Part shown: one piece after another, positions 1 to 7,822 of the stretch
Layout: each line of letters begins with the position of its first letter
Numbering within the stretch: the stretch's first letter is position 1
Source: Variovorax sp. YR216
Lineage (GTDB): Bacteria > Pseudomonadota > Gammaproteobacteria > Burkholderiales > Burkholderiaceae_C
NCBI RefSeq assembly: GCF_900107745.1
Contig: NZ_FNRO01000001.1
Coordinates: 930,001-994,000, forward strand
DNA length: 64,000 nt
Direction of reading: 5' to 3'
Made by a program: the position numbers and the translations under genes
The notes under the pieces: generated by a model
Told to the model about the DNA's origin: nothing
What the model saw: only the letters and a program-made list of their open reading frames with translations
The model's database searches: none

Positions 1-118
1 GCGCCGAACGCCGCCGCGGGCATCGCGGAATGGAAGCACCGCCATTGTGGGCATTTGAACCCCGGCGCCGCAACACGCATGCTAGAGGCCTGCCCACCGG
101 CAGCGAAAGGCGCACACC

Positions 119-493
119 ATGCAGATCCAGGTCAACACGAGCAACGGCGTCGAAAACAAGGAAAAACTGGAACGATGGGCCGACGGCCAGCTACGGCAGG
201 ACCTCAGCCGCTTCATCGATACGGTGACGCGCGTAGAAGTCCATCTCAGCGACGAGAACCACACCAAGGGCGGCGCCATGGACAAGCGCTGCGTCATGGA
301 AGCCCGGCTTGTCCACCATGAGCCCCTGGCCGTGACCCAGCACGCTGCGAGCCTCGACGAGGCCTTCCGCGGCGCGTCGGACAAGCTCAGGCGATCGCTC
401 GACAGCGCGCTCGGCCGGCTCTACAACCATCGCGACCGCGATTCGATCCGAACGAGTGCCGAAGAGATGGGCGACGAGGGGAATGCCCCTTGA
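119..493 (+). CDS. HPF/RaiA-like ribosome-associated protein
   Basis: The 124-residue protein opens with a beta strand (MQIQVNTSNG) and continues with an alpha/beta pattern of the hibernation-promoting factor / sigma-54 modulation family: a VEVHLSDEN strand, a conserved-length helix around residues 80-104, and a charged tail. Family members bind the 30S subunit and silence or protect ribosomes under stress. The C-terminal dimerisation domain of long HPF is absent, so this is a short form. The stop codon overlaps the TTG start of the next gene, so the two are probably co-translated. Assignment rests on fold pattern and length, so a divergent relative with another role is possible. Confidence 0.72.
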   Translation: MQIQVNTSNGVENKEKLERWADGQLRQDLSRFIDTVTRVEVHLSDENHTKGGAMDKRCVMEARLVHHEPLAVTQHAASLDEAFRGASDKLRRSLDSALGRLYNHRDRDSIRTSAEEMGDEGNAP

Positions 494-1206
494 GCCTCGC
501 CAGGCACGCGCCGCGCGGTGCATTCCGCGCGTCGGCGGCGCTGACATGCCTGCTGCTGGGCTGCGGCCTGGCAGGCGGCGCGTCCGCGGGCAGCATCAGG
601 GGCAAGGTGATGTTCGCAGGCACCGCGCCCGCCGCCGCGAAGGTCCCGGTGACCATCGACCAATACCTCTGCGGCAACGAGAAGCCCGCGGACGACCTGC
701 AGATTTCGTCCGCGCGCGAGATCCGGAACGCGGTCGTGTGGATCGAGAACGCGCCGGCCGAAGCCGCGCCCGCGGCCATGCAGAAGGTGGAGGTGGACCA
801 GAAGGGCTGCAGCTTCGTGCCGCGCGTCGTCGTGGTGCCGGCGGGCGGCACGGTCGATTTCCTCAACAGCGACCGGCTGCTCCACAACATCCACGCGACG
901 CCGAAGACCAACGTGTCGTTCAACCGCACCCAGCCGATGGGCCGCACGATCCCGATCACCTTCGCGCAGCCGGAGATCGTCCGCATCAACTGCGACCTGC
1001 ATTCGTGGATGACCGCGTGGGTGGTGGTCGCGGCGCACCGCTTCTATGCGGTCACCGGGCCGGACGGCGGCTTCTCCTTCGACGATCTGCCGCCGGGACA
1101 GTACAGACTGCAGGTCTGGCACGAGCGGCTCGGCACCGTGCCGGCGAGCGTCACTGTGGGCGAACGACAGCCGGCGCAGGTCAGCGTCGAGATGAAGACG
1201 CGCTGA
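490..1206 (+). CDS. secreted cupredoxin-like (plastocyanin/methylamine-utilisation type) protein
   Basis: The 238-residue protein starts at a TTG overlapping the previous stop (TTGA). The N-terminus is a signal peptide. It contains LLGC around residue 25, so lipoprotein processing is possible. The body resembles cupredoxin-domain proteins often annotated as methylamine utilisation proteins: H132 in LLHNIH and then C168, H171 and M174 in CDLHSWM are suitable type-1 copper ligands. A carboxypeptidase-regulatory-like beta domain follows (residues about 185-238: TGPDGGFSFDDLPPGQY). It probably works in the periplasm in electron transfer or copper binding. No methylamine dehydrogenase genes are nearby, so the substrate link in that name is not supported here. 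Confidence 0.8.
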   Translation: MSLARHAPRGAFRASAALTCLLLGCGLAGGASAGSIRGKVMFAGTAPAAAKVPVTIDQYLCGNEKPADDLQISSAREIRNAVVWIENAPAEAAPAAMQKVEVDQKGCSFVPRVVVVPAGGTVDFLNSDRLLHNIHATPKTNVSFNRTQPMGRTIPITFAQPEIVRINCDLHSWMTAWVVVAAHRFYAVTGPDGGFSFDDLPPGQYRLQVWHERLGTVPASVTVGERQPAQVSVEMKTR

Positions 1207-1232
1207 AGCGCTGCGACATCGCGCGAACAGGC

Positions 1233-1760
1233 TCAAGGAACGACGGTGATCTTCTTCGACGCCTCCCAGGCGGCTGAATGCGTCGGCTCGACGATCGCGC
1301 GGAGCAAGCCGCCCTCGTCCAGCGCCACGGTGAAGGTCACCGTCGGCGCCGAATACACGGGATGCAGGTAGGTGCGCGCGATCTCCACCGAGTCCTTGTA
1401 CAGCGCGATGTAGCGCACGAAGTGCTCCTGCAGCGACGGATGCATCGATTCCGCCCCGACGCTGACGGTCACCGTGAACCACGCGCCGCGCTTCACGCTG
1501 TCCGGCGCGGTGATCTTCGGCGTGTGCTTGCCGTCGAAGCCCTTGTGCAGTTCGCGGAACTCGGGCGTGAACTGCTGGGCTTGGTCTTCCTCGGCGTGGG
1601 CGGCGACCACCATGCCGAGGCCCATGGCAACGGCCACCGCCGCCACCAGGGACGGACGAAGGCTGGAAATCCCGCGGAACCGGCTTGGCCGGGCCGCTGG
1701 GATTGCCCCCTGGAAGGGGGTGCAGAGCCACACGAAGTGGGCGAGGCTGGGGGTGTTCAT
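1233..1760 (-). CDS. class II SORL (superoxide-reductase-like) domain protein, exported
   Basis: Residues 70-175 align with the iron domain of neelaredoxin/desulfoferrodoxin. KHTP (H79), MHP (H107), EHFVRYIALY (H113) and THSAAW (H161) match the four iron-ligand histidines. The cysteine expected three residues before the last histidine is E158, so superoxide reductase chemistry is doubtful. A hydrophobic stretch ending in AHA at residue 56 looks like a signal peptide. The ATG at 1760 overlaps the stop of the upstream receiver gene (ATGA), but roughly the first 30 codons lie inside a dispersed repeat. The native start may therefore be further in, for example at a GTG or ATG near residues 42-46. 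Confidence 0.72.
   Translation of the reverse strand: MNTPSLAHFVWLCTPFQGAIPAARPSRFRGISSLRPSLVAAVAVAMGLGMVVAAHAEEDQAQQFTPEFRELHKGFDGKHTPKITAPDSVKRGAWFTVTVSVGAESMHPSLQEHFVRYIALYKDSVEIARTYLHPVYSAPTVTFTVALDEGGLLRAIVEPTHSAAWEASKKITVVP
1676..1753. repeat. dispersed hairpin-rich repeat, copy 1
   Basis: This block matches 11356-11435 without gaps. It contains three short hairpins: CCGGC/GCCGG (1680-1692), CCCCC/GGGGG (1706-1720) and CCAC/GTGG (1728-1740), followed by GAGGCTGGGGG. The first two loops differ between copies (TTG against TCC, TGGAA against GGCGA) while the stems are kept. This copy lies between a receiver gene and the SORL gene and supplies the latter's apparent N-terminal codons. Confidence 0.85.
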
Positions 1761-2131
1761 AGGTCCGGAAGGAACTGCTTGACCATCTTCAACAGTTCGC
1801 TCGGGCTGTAGGGCTTGGCGATATAGCTCGAAGCCCCCGCCTGCATGGCCTTGTCGCGATCGCCGCTCAGCGCATACGAGGTGATGACGATCACCGGGAT
1901 GTGACGCGTGTCGGCCTCGGTGGTCAGCAGCTTCGTCGCATCGAGACCCGACATCTTCGGCAGCTGCACGTCCATCAGGATCAGGTCCGGCAGCTCGGTG
2001 CGCGCGAGCGCCACACCGGTCTCGCCATCGGCTGCCTCGTACAGCTTGCAGGCCGACCGGCTGAGCAGTTGCCGGACGATCTTGCGGTTGTAGGCGTTGT
2101 CCTCGACGTAGAGGATCTTGCGTTCGCTCAT
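1757..2131 (-). CDS. single-domain response regulator (CheY/DivK-like receiver)
   Basis: The 124-residue protein is only a receiver domain. It has the acidic pair E10-D11 (YVEDN), the phospho-acceptor D54 in ILMDVQLP, the switch threonine in VIVITSYA and the invariant lysine in YIAKPYSP. No output domain is present, so it would act by protein contact or as a phosphorelay intermediate. It lies downstream of the histidine kinase on the same strand, which is its likely partner. Its start has a strong GGAGGT ribosome-binding site six bases upstream, supplied by an intercistronic repeat. Confidence 0.93.
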   Translation of the reverse strand: MSERKILYVEDNAYNRKIVRQLLSRSACKLYEAADGETGVALARTELPDLILMDVQLPKMSGLDATKLLTTEADTRHIPVIVITSYALSGDRDKAMQAGASSYIAKPYSPSELLKMVKQFLPDL

Positions 2132-2208
2132 TTGGCGACCTCCGTGCTTTGCACTGCGGTGCGAGCCCCCTTCGGAACGGCCGGGCGGGGGCTCATTGCG
2201 ATACTCCG
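2129..2208. repeat. intercistronic repeat carrying a ribosome-binding site, copy 1
   Basis: The stretch between the histidine kinase stop and the receiver start matches the one between the NodT and HlyD genes (45671-45748). On the minus strand the shared order is GCAATGAGCC, a GC-rich middle, CGCAG, then GGAGGTC and the next ATG. The Shine-Dalgarno to ATG spacing is six bases in both copies. The stop of the upstream gene lies in the ATGA at the repeat's start. The end of the kinase gene (GGAGTATCGCAATGA) resembles the repeat's own end, as if the unit were flanked by direct repeats. Confidence 0.75.
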
Positions 2209-3806
2209 CCCGCGTGCAGGGGCACGGAAAACCGGAAGGTCGAGCCCTTCCCCAGTTCGCTCTCGACCCAGATGCGGCCGCCGAGGCGTTCCACGAACTT
2301 CTTCGAAATGCTCAGGCCGAGCCCGGTTCCGCCGAACTCGCGCGTGATGGTGGTGTCCACCTGCCGGAACTCGGTGAAGATGTTGTCGAGCTCTTCCTCC
2401 GCGATGCCGATGCCTGTGTCGGAAACGCTGTAGATGAGCTCGTCGCCCACGAGCGCCACCGCGATGTCCACCCGGCCCTTGCGCGTGAACTTCAGCGCAT
2501 TGCCCGCGAGATTGGTGAGGCACTGGGTGAGCCGGCCGCTGTCGCCGTAGGCCGTGGGCAGGTCGTCCGGCACGTGCGCGTCGAACACCAGCCCCTTCTC
2601 GGCGGCGATCGATCGCAATGCGGTTCGCACCGTATGGACCACGTCGCTGACAACGTATTCCTCGAGTGCGAGCTCCATGCGCCCGGCTTCGATCTTCGAG
2701 AGATCGAGCACATCGTTGATGAGGCGCAGCAGGTTGCGTCCGTTCACCTGGATGTCCGCCAGCGGCTCCTTCAGCTCGAAGGGCACGTCGCCGTAGATGC
2801 CGTCCATCATCATCTCGCTGAACCCGAGGATCGCGTTCATCGGGGTGCGCAGTTCGTGGCTCATGTTCGCGAGGAACTCCGACTTGGCCTTGCTCGCGCT
2901 GGACAACTGCTCGTTGAGATCGACGAGCTCCGCGGCAGCCTGCCGCTGCGACTGGTCGAAGCGTTGCAGTTGCTGGCTCACGTGATTCATCCGGTCGGCG
3001 AGCGCGCCGAACTCGTCACGGTTGGGCACCGAGATTTTGCGCCCGAAGTTGCCGGCCGCGACATCGTCCAGGAACACGTGCGCGGCGCGCACCGGCAGGA
3101 TGAAGGACCACGAAATCACGAACCCGCACAACCATGCGAGCAGGACCGCGGTCACCGCGAAGGCCGAGGTCAGGATCAGCGAGCGGCGGTTCGCCGCGCT
3201 CACGCTCTCGCGCAGACGGGCCATGCGGTCCTGCTCCGCTTCCACGAGCTGGCCCATGTAGAGCGCAATCTGCTCGTCGAGCCGCTCCTGCCGCTGGAGA
3301 AGATCGGACGTGATGCGCTCCAGGTTGCCGTCGCGGATCGCATTCGCGATGTCGGCGACCACGCCCATGGCGTCGTCCTGCGAGGCGCGGATGCGGTCGA
3401 TCAGGCCCTTCTGCCCCGAACCGGTCGCCGTGTCGAGCTTGGCCAGCGATTCATTGAAGCGGTTGTTTTCCCGCAGGATGCGTTCGATCGCGGCCTCGTC
3501 CTTCGAGAGCATCGCGAGCGCGGTGAAGTGCATCTGCCGGTCCAGCGCATGCTGGCTCTGCTGCGACCAGTTGACCCGCTCGTGCGCCTCGTCGAGCAGA
3601 CGGCTCTGTTCGGTGGTGTTGACCAGCATCATCAGGCTGGCCACCGCCATCGCGATGAACAGCAGCGTGATGATCAGGAAAGCGAACAGCAGCTTGGTGT
3701 GCACCGAGGCGCGAACACCCGCCACCCTTTGCACCAGCCCGGAGAAGGGTGAGCGCTTCAATACCCGCGTGACAAGCTGCTCGAGTTGGATGCCGGGCTC
3801 CCTCAA
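2193..3806 (-). CDS. membrane-bound sensor histidine kinase
   Basis: The 537-residue protein has membrane segments at about residues 39-62 and 209-233, enclosing a mostly helical periplasmic sensor region of about 145 residues. A HAMP-type linker, a short coiled coil (residues 280-310) and a HisKA domain with phospho-acceptor H317 in NMSHELRTPMN follow. The C-terminal HATPase domain shows NLAGNALKF (N box), DTGIGIA (G1) and GGTGLGLSI (G2). No receiver or Hpt domain is attached, so signalling would pass to the separate receiver just downstream, and perhaps to the one at 4900-5280. The sensed signal is unknown. Confidence 0.95.
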   Translation of the reverse strand: MREPGIQLEQLVTRVLKRSPFSGLVQRVAGVRASVHTKLLFAFLIITLLFIAMAVASLMMLVNTTEQSRLLDEAHERVNWSQQSQHALDRQMHFTALAMLSKDEAAIERILRENNRFNESLAKLDTATGSGQKGLIDRIRASQDDAMGVVADIANAIRDGNLERITSDLLQRQERLDEQIALYMGQLVEAEQDRMARLRESVSAANRRSLILTSAFAVTAVLLAWLCGFVISWSFILPVRAAHVFLDDVAAGNFGRKISVPNRDEFGALADRMNHVSQQLQRFDQSQRQAAAELVDLNEQLSSASKAKSEFLANMSHELRTPMNAILGFSEMMMDGIYGDVPFELKEPLADIQVNGRNLLRLINDVLDLSKIEAGRMELALEEYVVSDVVHTVRTALRSIAAEKGLVFDAHVPDDLPTAYGDSGRLTQCLTNLAGNALKFTRKGRVDIAVALVGDELIYSVSDTGIGIAEEELDNIFTEFRQVDTTITREFGGTGLGLSISKKFVERLGGRIWVESELGKGSTFRFSVPLHAGGVSQ

Positions 3807-3897
3807 TCGGTCGAAGGCCCCTCCCTGCGCAGCGGATAGTCGGCGACATCCCGGCCAGCGTCAAGATTGCGCCGGCCGTGCCACCGAGGGCGCGGTG

Positions 3898-4815
3898 TCA
3901 GCCCCCGCGCGCGTTCGCCATCGCCTTGCCGACTTCGTTGCTGCCCTGCGCAGCGCCGCTTTGCGGGACGATCTCGCCGTTGCGGTCCGTCACTTCGGCG
4001 AGACGCTCGGCGAGCTGCTCGGGCGCATCGGCGCCGAAGCCGATCCACGCACCCTGGGTGAGCGTGATGTGCGCAGCCTCGAAGACGCCGGCGCCTGCGC
4101 AAAGGATCTGGCGGGTGGGCGCGTCCTGCGCCGCGAGCACCAGCATCGCCGGCACCACCGCTTCGGGCTTGAGCGCATCGAGCACTTCCTGCGGCATCAG
4201 GTCCTCGGTCATGCGCGTGGCCGCGGTCGGCGCCAGGCAGTTCACGCGGATGTCGTTCTTCGCACCTTCGAGGCTCAGGGTCTGCATCAGGCCCACCAGC
4301 GCGAGCTTGGCGGCGCCGTAGTTGCTCTGGCCGAAGTTGCCGTACAGGCCCGAGGACGACGTCGTCATCACGATGCGGCCGTACTTCTGCTCGTTCATGA
4401 TCGGCCAGACGGCCTTCGTGCAATGCACCGCGCCCATGAGGTGGACGTCCATTACCAGTCGGAAATCGGCGAGATCCATCTTGGCGAAGCTCTTGTCGCG
4501 CAGGATGCCGGCGTTGTTCACCAGGATGTCGATGCGACCCCAGGCGTCGAGCGCCTGGCGCACCATCGCCTGCACCGCCTCGAAGTCGGTCACCGAGGCG
4601 CCATTGGCGATCGCCTCGCCGCCCGCGGCCTTGATCTCGTCGACCACGGCCTGCGCTGCACTCGTGGAGCCGCCGGAACCATCGCGCGCACCGCCGAGGT
4701 CGTTGACCAGAACCTTGGCACCGCGCGCCGCGAGGGCCAGCGCGTGCTGGCGGCCCAGACCATTGCCCGCGCCGGTGACGATGGCGACGCGGCCCTTGAA
4801 ATCGAGATTGCTCAT
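3898..4815 (-). CDS. short-chain dehydrogenase (3-hydroxyacyl-CoA dehydrogenase-like SDR)
   Basis: The 305-residue protein is a classical SDR with TGAGNGLGRQH (residues 15-25) as the nucleotide-binding motif, NNAG, and the catalytic S...Y-x3-K in TSSSGLYGNFGQSNYGAAK. The GLGRQHA form and the extended C-terminus resemble the hydroxyacyl-CoA dehydrogenase part of the peroxisomal multifunctional enzyme and its bacterial relatives, so a role in fatty acyl-CoA or related NAD(P)-dependent oxidation is likely. It is flanked by two receiver genes with no obvious pathway partner. The exact substrate cannot be read from sequence. Confidence 0.9.
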   Translation of the reverse strand: MSNLDFKGRVAIVTGAGNGLGRQHALALAARGAKVLVNDLGGARDGSGGSTSAAQAVVDEIKAAGGEAIANGASVTDFEAVQAMVRQALDAWGRIDILVNNAGILRDKSFAKMDLADFRLVMDVHLMGAVHCTKAVWPIMNEQKYGRIVMTTSSSGLYGNFGQSNYGAAKLALVGLMQTLSLEGAKNDIRVNCLAPTAATRMTEDLMPQEVLDALKPEAVVPAMLVLAAQDAPTRQILCAGAGVFEAAHITLTQGAWIGFGADAPEQLAERLAEVTDRNGEIVPQSGAAQGSNEVGKAMANARGG

Positions 4816-4899
4816 GCTGGAAATGCTTTCGGAGGAAATCGTTGACGCCGTGCGTTTTACCCCAGAAAGCGGATGCCCCGGCCCGGTGACATCCCCGGC

Positions 4900-5280
4900 T
4901 CAGTCGTGTGCGTGACTCAGCCGCTCGCAGTAGTCCAGCAGCAGTTCGATCTCGGCCGACTTGTCGAAGAACGCGTCGGCACCCAGCGCCTTGGAGCGGG
5001 CGCGCATGTCGGGCGTGGCGTAGTTGCTCAAGACCACCACTTTCTGGTCTGCGCGCCGCTGCCGGCAGGCGTCGATCACGCCGAGCCCGTTGCCCTGGTC
5101 CAGGAACAGATCGACGATCGCCACGTCCCAGGCGTCCCGGTGCTTCTTGAGCCACCTGACCGCCTCGTCCTCGCCGCTCGCGTGGGCGACCACCACCGCG
5201 TCGGCGATGTCCTCGAGAAACCCTGTCAGGTTCTCGCGGATGACGGGGTTGTCTTCGACCAGATAGGTCTTGAAGGGCAT
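4900..5280 (-). CDS. receiver-only response regulator
   Basis: The 126-residue receiver domain has E9-D10 (LVEDN), the likely phospho-acceptor D57 in AIVDLFLDQGNG and the conserved lysine in FFDKS. Between them lies VVVLSNYAT, with Ser/Asn where Thr/Ser is usual. No DNA-binding or enzymatic output follows. A second ATG three codons upstream (5289) and a longer reading frame to 5403 exist, but the domain starts at once from 5280. It may share the histidine kinase at 2193-3806, though the dehydrogenase gene lies between them. Confidence 0.87.
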   Translation of the reverse strand: MPFKTYLVEDNPVIRENLTGFLEDIADAVVVAHASGEDEAVRWLKKHRDAWDVAIVDLFLDQGNGLGVIDACRQRRADQKVVVLSNYATPDMRARSKALGADAFFDKSAEIELLLDYCERLSHAHD

Positions 5281-5421
5281 GGCGTGCATGGGCAATCGTT
5301 CTGGAGGGTGGCGGTTTGACCGCCTTGATCCCCATCTTCGCTCCCGCTCACCTCGCCCGGGTGGGCCTTGGCGGCCAATTCGGGTAGGCAGGAACCTACC
5401 CACACATGACGGCAGCGCCGC

Positions 5422-7002
5422 TCAGAGCGCCGCGCTCTGGCTCACGGGCCCGGCCGCGAGTTCCGGCCAATGGTTCTTGAAGCCGAGTCGGGCAGGCGAC
5501 ACGTACTGTTCGCGGTAGATCTCGAACGGCATGGTGTCGCTGGCCTCGATGCGCTTCTGCTCGTCCAGCGATTCGCGCGTGAGGCGCTCGAATCCGGCAC
5601 GCTGTTCGGCGGAGAACGGCAGAGCCAGCAGGGTTTCGCGCGTCTGCGCCGACTGGGCGCGCACGAAGCTCACGAACGAATCGTTGTGCGACGCCTTCAT
5701 CGCCGCCAGCACGCGGGCGGACGGCAGGCTCGACGGGTCCTTCAGCGCGGCGGCGGCCGCCTGGACCGCCTCGGCGTGCTTGGAACCACCGTGTGCCGCA
5801 TCGAGCGCGTCGGCGACCGGCACGAACTCCTGAAGCAGCTCGGCGCCCCATTCGGTGAGCAGTACCGGCTGGCCGGCGCGGCGCAGTTGCAGACCGGGCT
5901 CGCGGCCGCGCGCGGCGGCGAGGTGCTGGTTGTGCGCGAGATCGGCGATCTCCTCGCGCGTATCCGGCGGGCTGTCGATCAGCAGGCAGTGGAGCAGGAA
6001 CACATCGAGGAAGCGCATCGTCTGCGCATTGATGCCGACCGGCTCGAACGGATCGAGGTCCATGAGACGCACTTCGACGTACTCCACGCCACGCTCGCGG
6101 AGAGCGTGCAGCGGACGCTCGCCCGGGTAGATCACGCGCTTGGGGCGGATCGTGCCGTAGAACTCGTTCTCGATCTGCAGCAGCGTGGTGGCGAGCTGGT
6201 TGTAGTCGCCGCCGAGGTTGCGGATGCCGATGGCCTCGTAGGCAGGCCAGGGGCGAGTCAGGGCGTCCTGCAGCGACGCGGCATAGCCGTCGAGGCTGTT
6301 GTAGCTCACCGCGAGCGATGCCTGCGCCTCGCTCTGGTAGCCCAGGCGGCCCATGCGCAGCGACGTGCCGTGGGGCATGTGCATGCTGCCTTCGCCGAGC
6401 GGCAGCAGCTCGTGCGGCCGGCCGTCGACGAAGCTCGAACACAAGGCCGGCGAAGCGCCGAACAGGTACAGCAGCAGGAACGCGTGGCGCCGGAAGTTGC
6501 GGATCAGCGCGAAGTACTGTTCGCTCGACACTTCCGGCAGCGACCAGTTGTAGTGGATGCCCGAGATGGTCTGCATGCGCCGGCCGTAGCGATGGCTCAG
6601 GCCCATGCGGTAGACGCTCTTGGCACGGCCCACGTTGGACGAGCCGTAGCGCCCGATCGGGATGGTTTCGTCGGTGGGCAGGCCACAGGGCATGCTCGAC
6701 ACCCAGAGGCGCTCGTCGCCGGCTTCGTCCAGCACGTGATAGGTGAACTGGTGGATCTGCACCAGCTCCTGGAGCACGGCTTCGACGTCCTTGTGCGCGC
6801 CGGTGATCAGCTCGACCTGCGACTCGCTGAAATCGGTGGTGATGTGCGGATGGGTCAACGCCGACCCCAAGGCGCCGGGATGCGGCGTCAGCGCGAGCTT
6901 GCCGTCCGGCTGGGCACGCAGGCTTTCCTTCTCGACCCCCCGCCGCACGCCCCTCAGCCGCGCAGCCGAGAGCGCTTCAATGCGCTCCTTCAAATTATTC
7001 AT
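5422..7002 (-). CDS. gshA: glutamate-cysteine ligase (type 1)
   Basis: The 526-residue protein makes gamma-glutamylcysteine, the first and rate-limiting step of glutathione synthesis. It matches the E. coli-type enzyme throughout: GVEKESLR near the start, ALGSALTHPHITTDFSE, SSMPCGLP, YGSSNVGR, MQTISGIHYNWSLP, YLFGASPALCSSF, IENEFYGTIRPKR and VEVRLMDLDPF. Start at 7002 (MNNLKERIEAL) fits the family length; an in-frame ATG five codons upstream (7017) is an alternative. No gshB lies nearby. The upstream gap carries a hairpin at 7087-7108. Confidence 0.96.
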   Translation of the reverse strand: MNNLKERIEALSAARLRGVRRGVEKESLRAQPDGKLALTPHPGALGSALTHPHITTDFSESQVELITGAHKDVEAVLQELVQIHQFTYHVLDEAGDERLWVSSMPCGLPTDETIPIGRYGSSNVGRAKSVYRMGLSHRYGRRMQTISGIHYNWSLPEVSSEQYFALIRNFRRHAFLLLYLFGASPALCSSFVDGRPHELLPLGEGSMHMPHGTSLRMGRLGYQSEAQASLAVSYNSLDGYAASLQDALTRPWPAYEAIGIRNLGGDYNQLATTLLQIENEFYGTIRPKRVIYPGERPLHALRERGVEYVEVRLMDLDPFEPVGINAQTMRFLDVFLLHCLLIDSPPDTREEIADLAHNQHLAAARGREPGLQLRRAGQPVLLTEWGAELLQEFVPVADALDAAHGGSKHAEAVQAAAAALKDPSSLPSARVLAAMKASHNDSFVSFVRAQSAQTRETLLALPFSAEQRAGFERLTRESLDEQKRIEASDTMPFEIYREQYVSPARLGFKNHWPELAAGPVSQSAAL

Positions 7003-7086
7003 ATGGATATAACCCATCTTTTTTCGTGGGGCTGGAAGGTAGCACGCCAAAAAGACTGTTGCTGGCCGAGGACCGTTGTCCCCGGT

Positions 7087-7108
7087 GCCGGCGGCTCATT
7101 CCGCCGGC
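7087..7108. other. 8-bp inverted repeat between esterase and gshA
   Basis: GCCGGCGG (7087-7094) and CCGCCGGC (7101-7108) form a perfect 8-bp stem with a six-base loop. No T-tract follows directly on either strand, so it is a weak terminator at best. A second small dyad (CTAGGG/CCCTAG, 7135-7154) surrounds the esterase stop codon. Confidence 0.5.
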
Positions 7109-7150
7109 AACCCACATGAATGGATGGCCCAATGCTAGGGCGTGTTCACC

Positions 7151-7807
7151 CTAGGCGAGCACCTTCAGCAGGTAGCGGTTGAGTTCGGCGATTTCCTCCA
7201 TGCAGACGGAATGTTCCATGGGGTAGTCATGCCATTCGACCTGGTAGCCCAGGGCCGCCAGCGCATCGCGGCTCTGGGCGGCGCGGGCGATCGTGATCAC
7301 GCCGTCGCGCGTGCCGTGGGCCTGGAAGATCGGCGTCGCCTGGTTGGCGGGATGGCGCTCGGCGGCCACCGTATGCGCCACCGGCAGATAACCCGAGAGG
7401 CCCACGATGCCCGCGAGCCGCTCCGGATGGCGCAGCGCGGTCATGAATGTCATCGCGCAGCCCTGTGAAAAGCCGGCGATCACGATGCGATTGGCCGGAA
7501 TGCCGCGCGCCTTTTCATTGGCGATCAGCGCCTCGATGGCGGCCTGCGAGCGCCGCAGCCCCGCCTCGTCTTCCGGGTTGCCCGGACCGAGGATGTCGTA
7601 CCACGCCGGCATGCGGTAGCCGCCGTTGATGGTGACCGGCATCACCGGCGCGTTGGGGAACACGAAGCGCACCGGGCCCACCGGCGAAAGGTCGAGTTCG
7701 TTGGCGATCGGCACGAAGTCGTTGCCGTCGGCGCCGAGGCCGTGCATGAGGATGATGGCGGCCTTCGGATTTGGGCCGGTTTCGATTTCGATCGGTGGGA
7801 GTGACAT
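7151..7807 (-). CDS. carboxylesterase / phospholipase of the alpha/beta-hydrolase fold
   Basis: The 218-residue protein belongs to the short carboxylesterase/acyl-protein thioesterase-like group. The oxyanion region is MHGLGADGNDF (21-31), the nucleophile is S114 in GFSQGCAM, and the acid and base are D168 (HGTRDG) and H199 (MEHSV). There is no signal peptide, so it acts in the cytoplasm on ester or thioester substrates. The ATG at 7807 lies 15 bases after the stop of the upstream LysR gene on the same strand, so read-through from that gene is possible. Confidence 0.93.
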   Translation of the reverse strand: MSLPPIEIETGPNPKAAIILMHGLGADGNDFVPIANELDLSPVGPVRFVFPNAPVMPVTINGGYRMPAWYDILGPGNPEDEAGLRRSQAAIEALIANEKARGIPANRIVIAGFSQGCAMTFMTALRHPERLAGIVGLSGYLPVAHTVAAERHPANQATPIFQAHGTRDGVITIARAAQSRDALAALGYQVEWHDYPMEHSVCMEEIAELNRYLLKVLA

Positions 7808-7822
7808 GGCCCCGACGTTACC

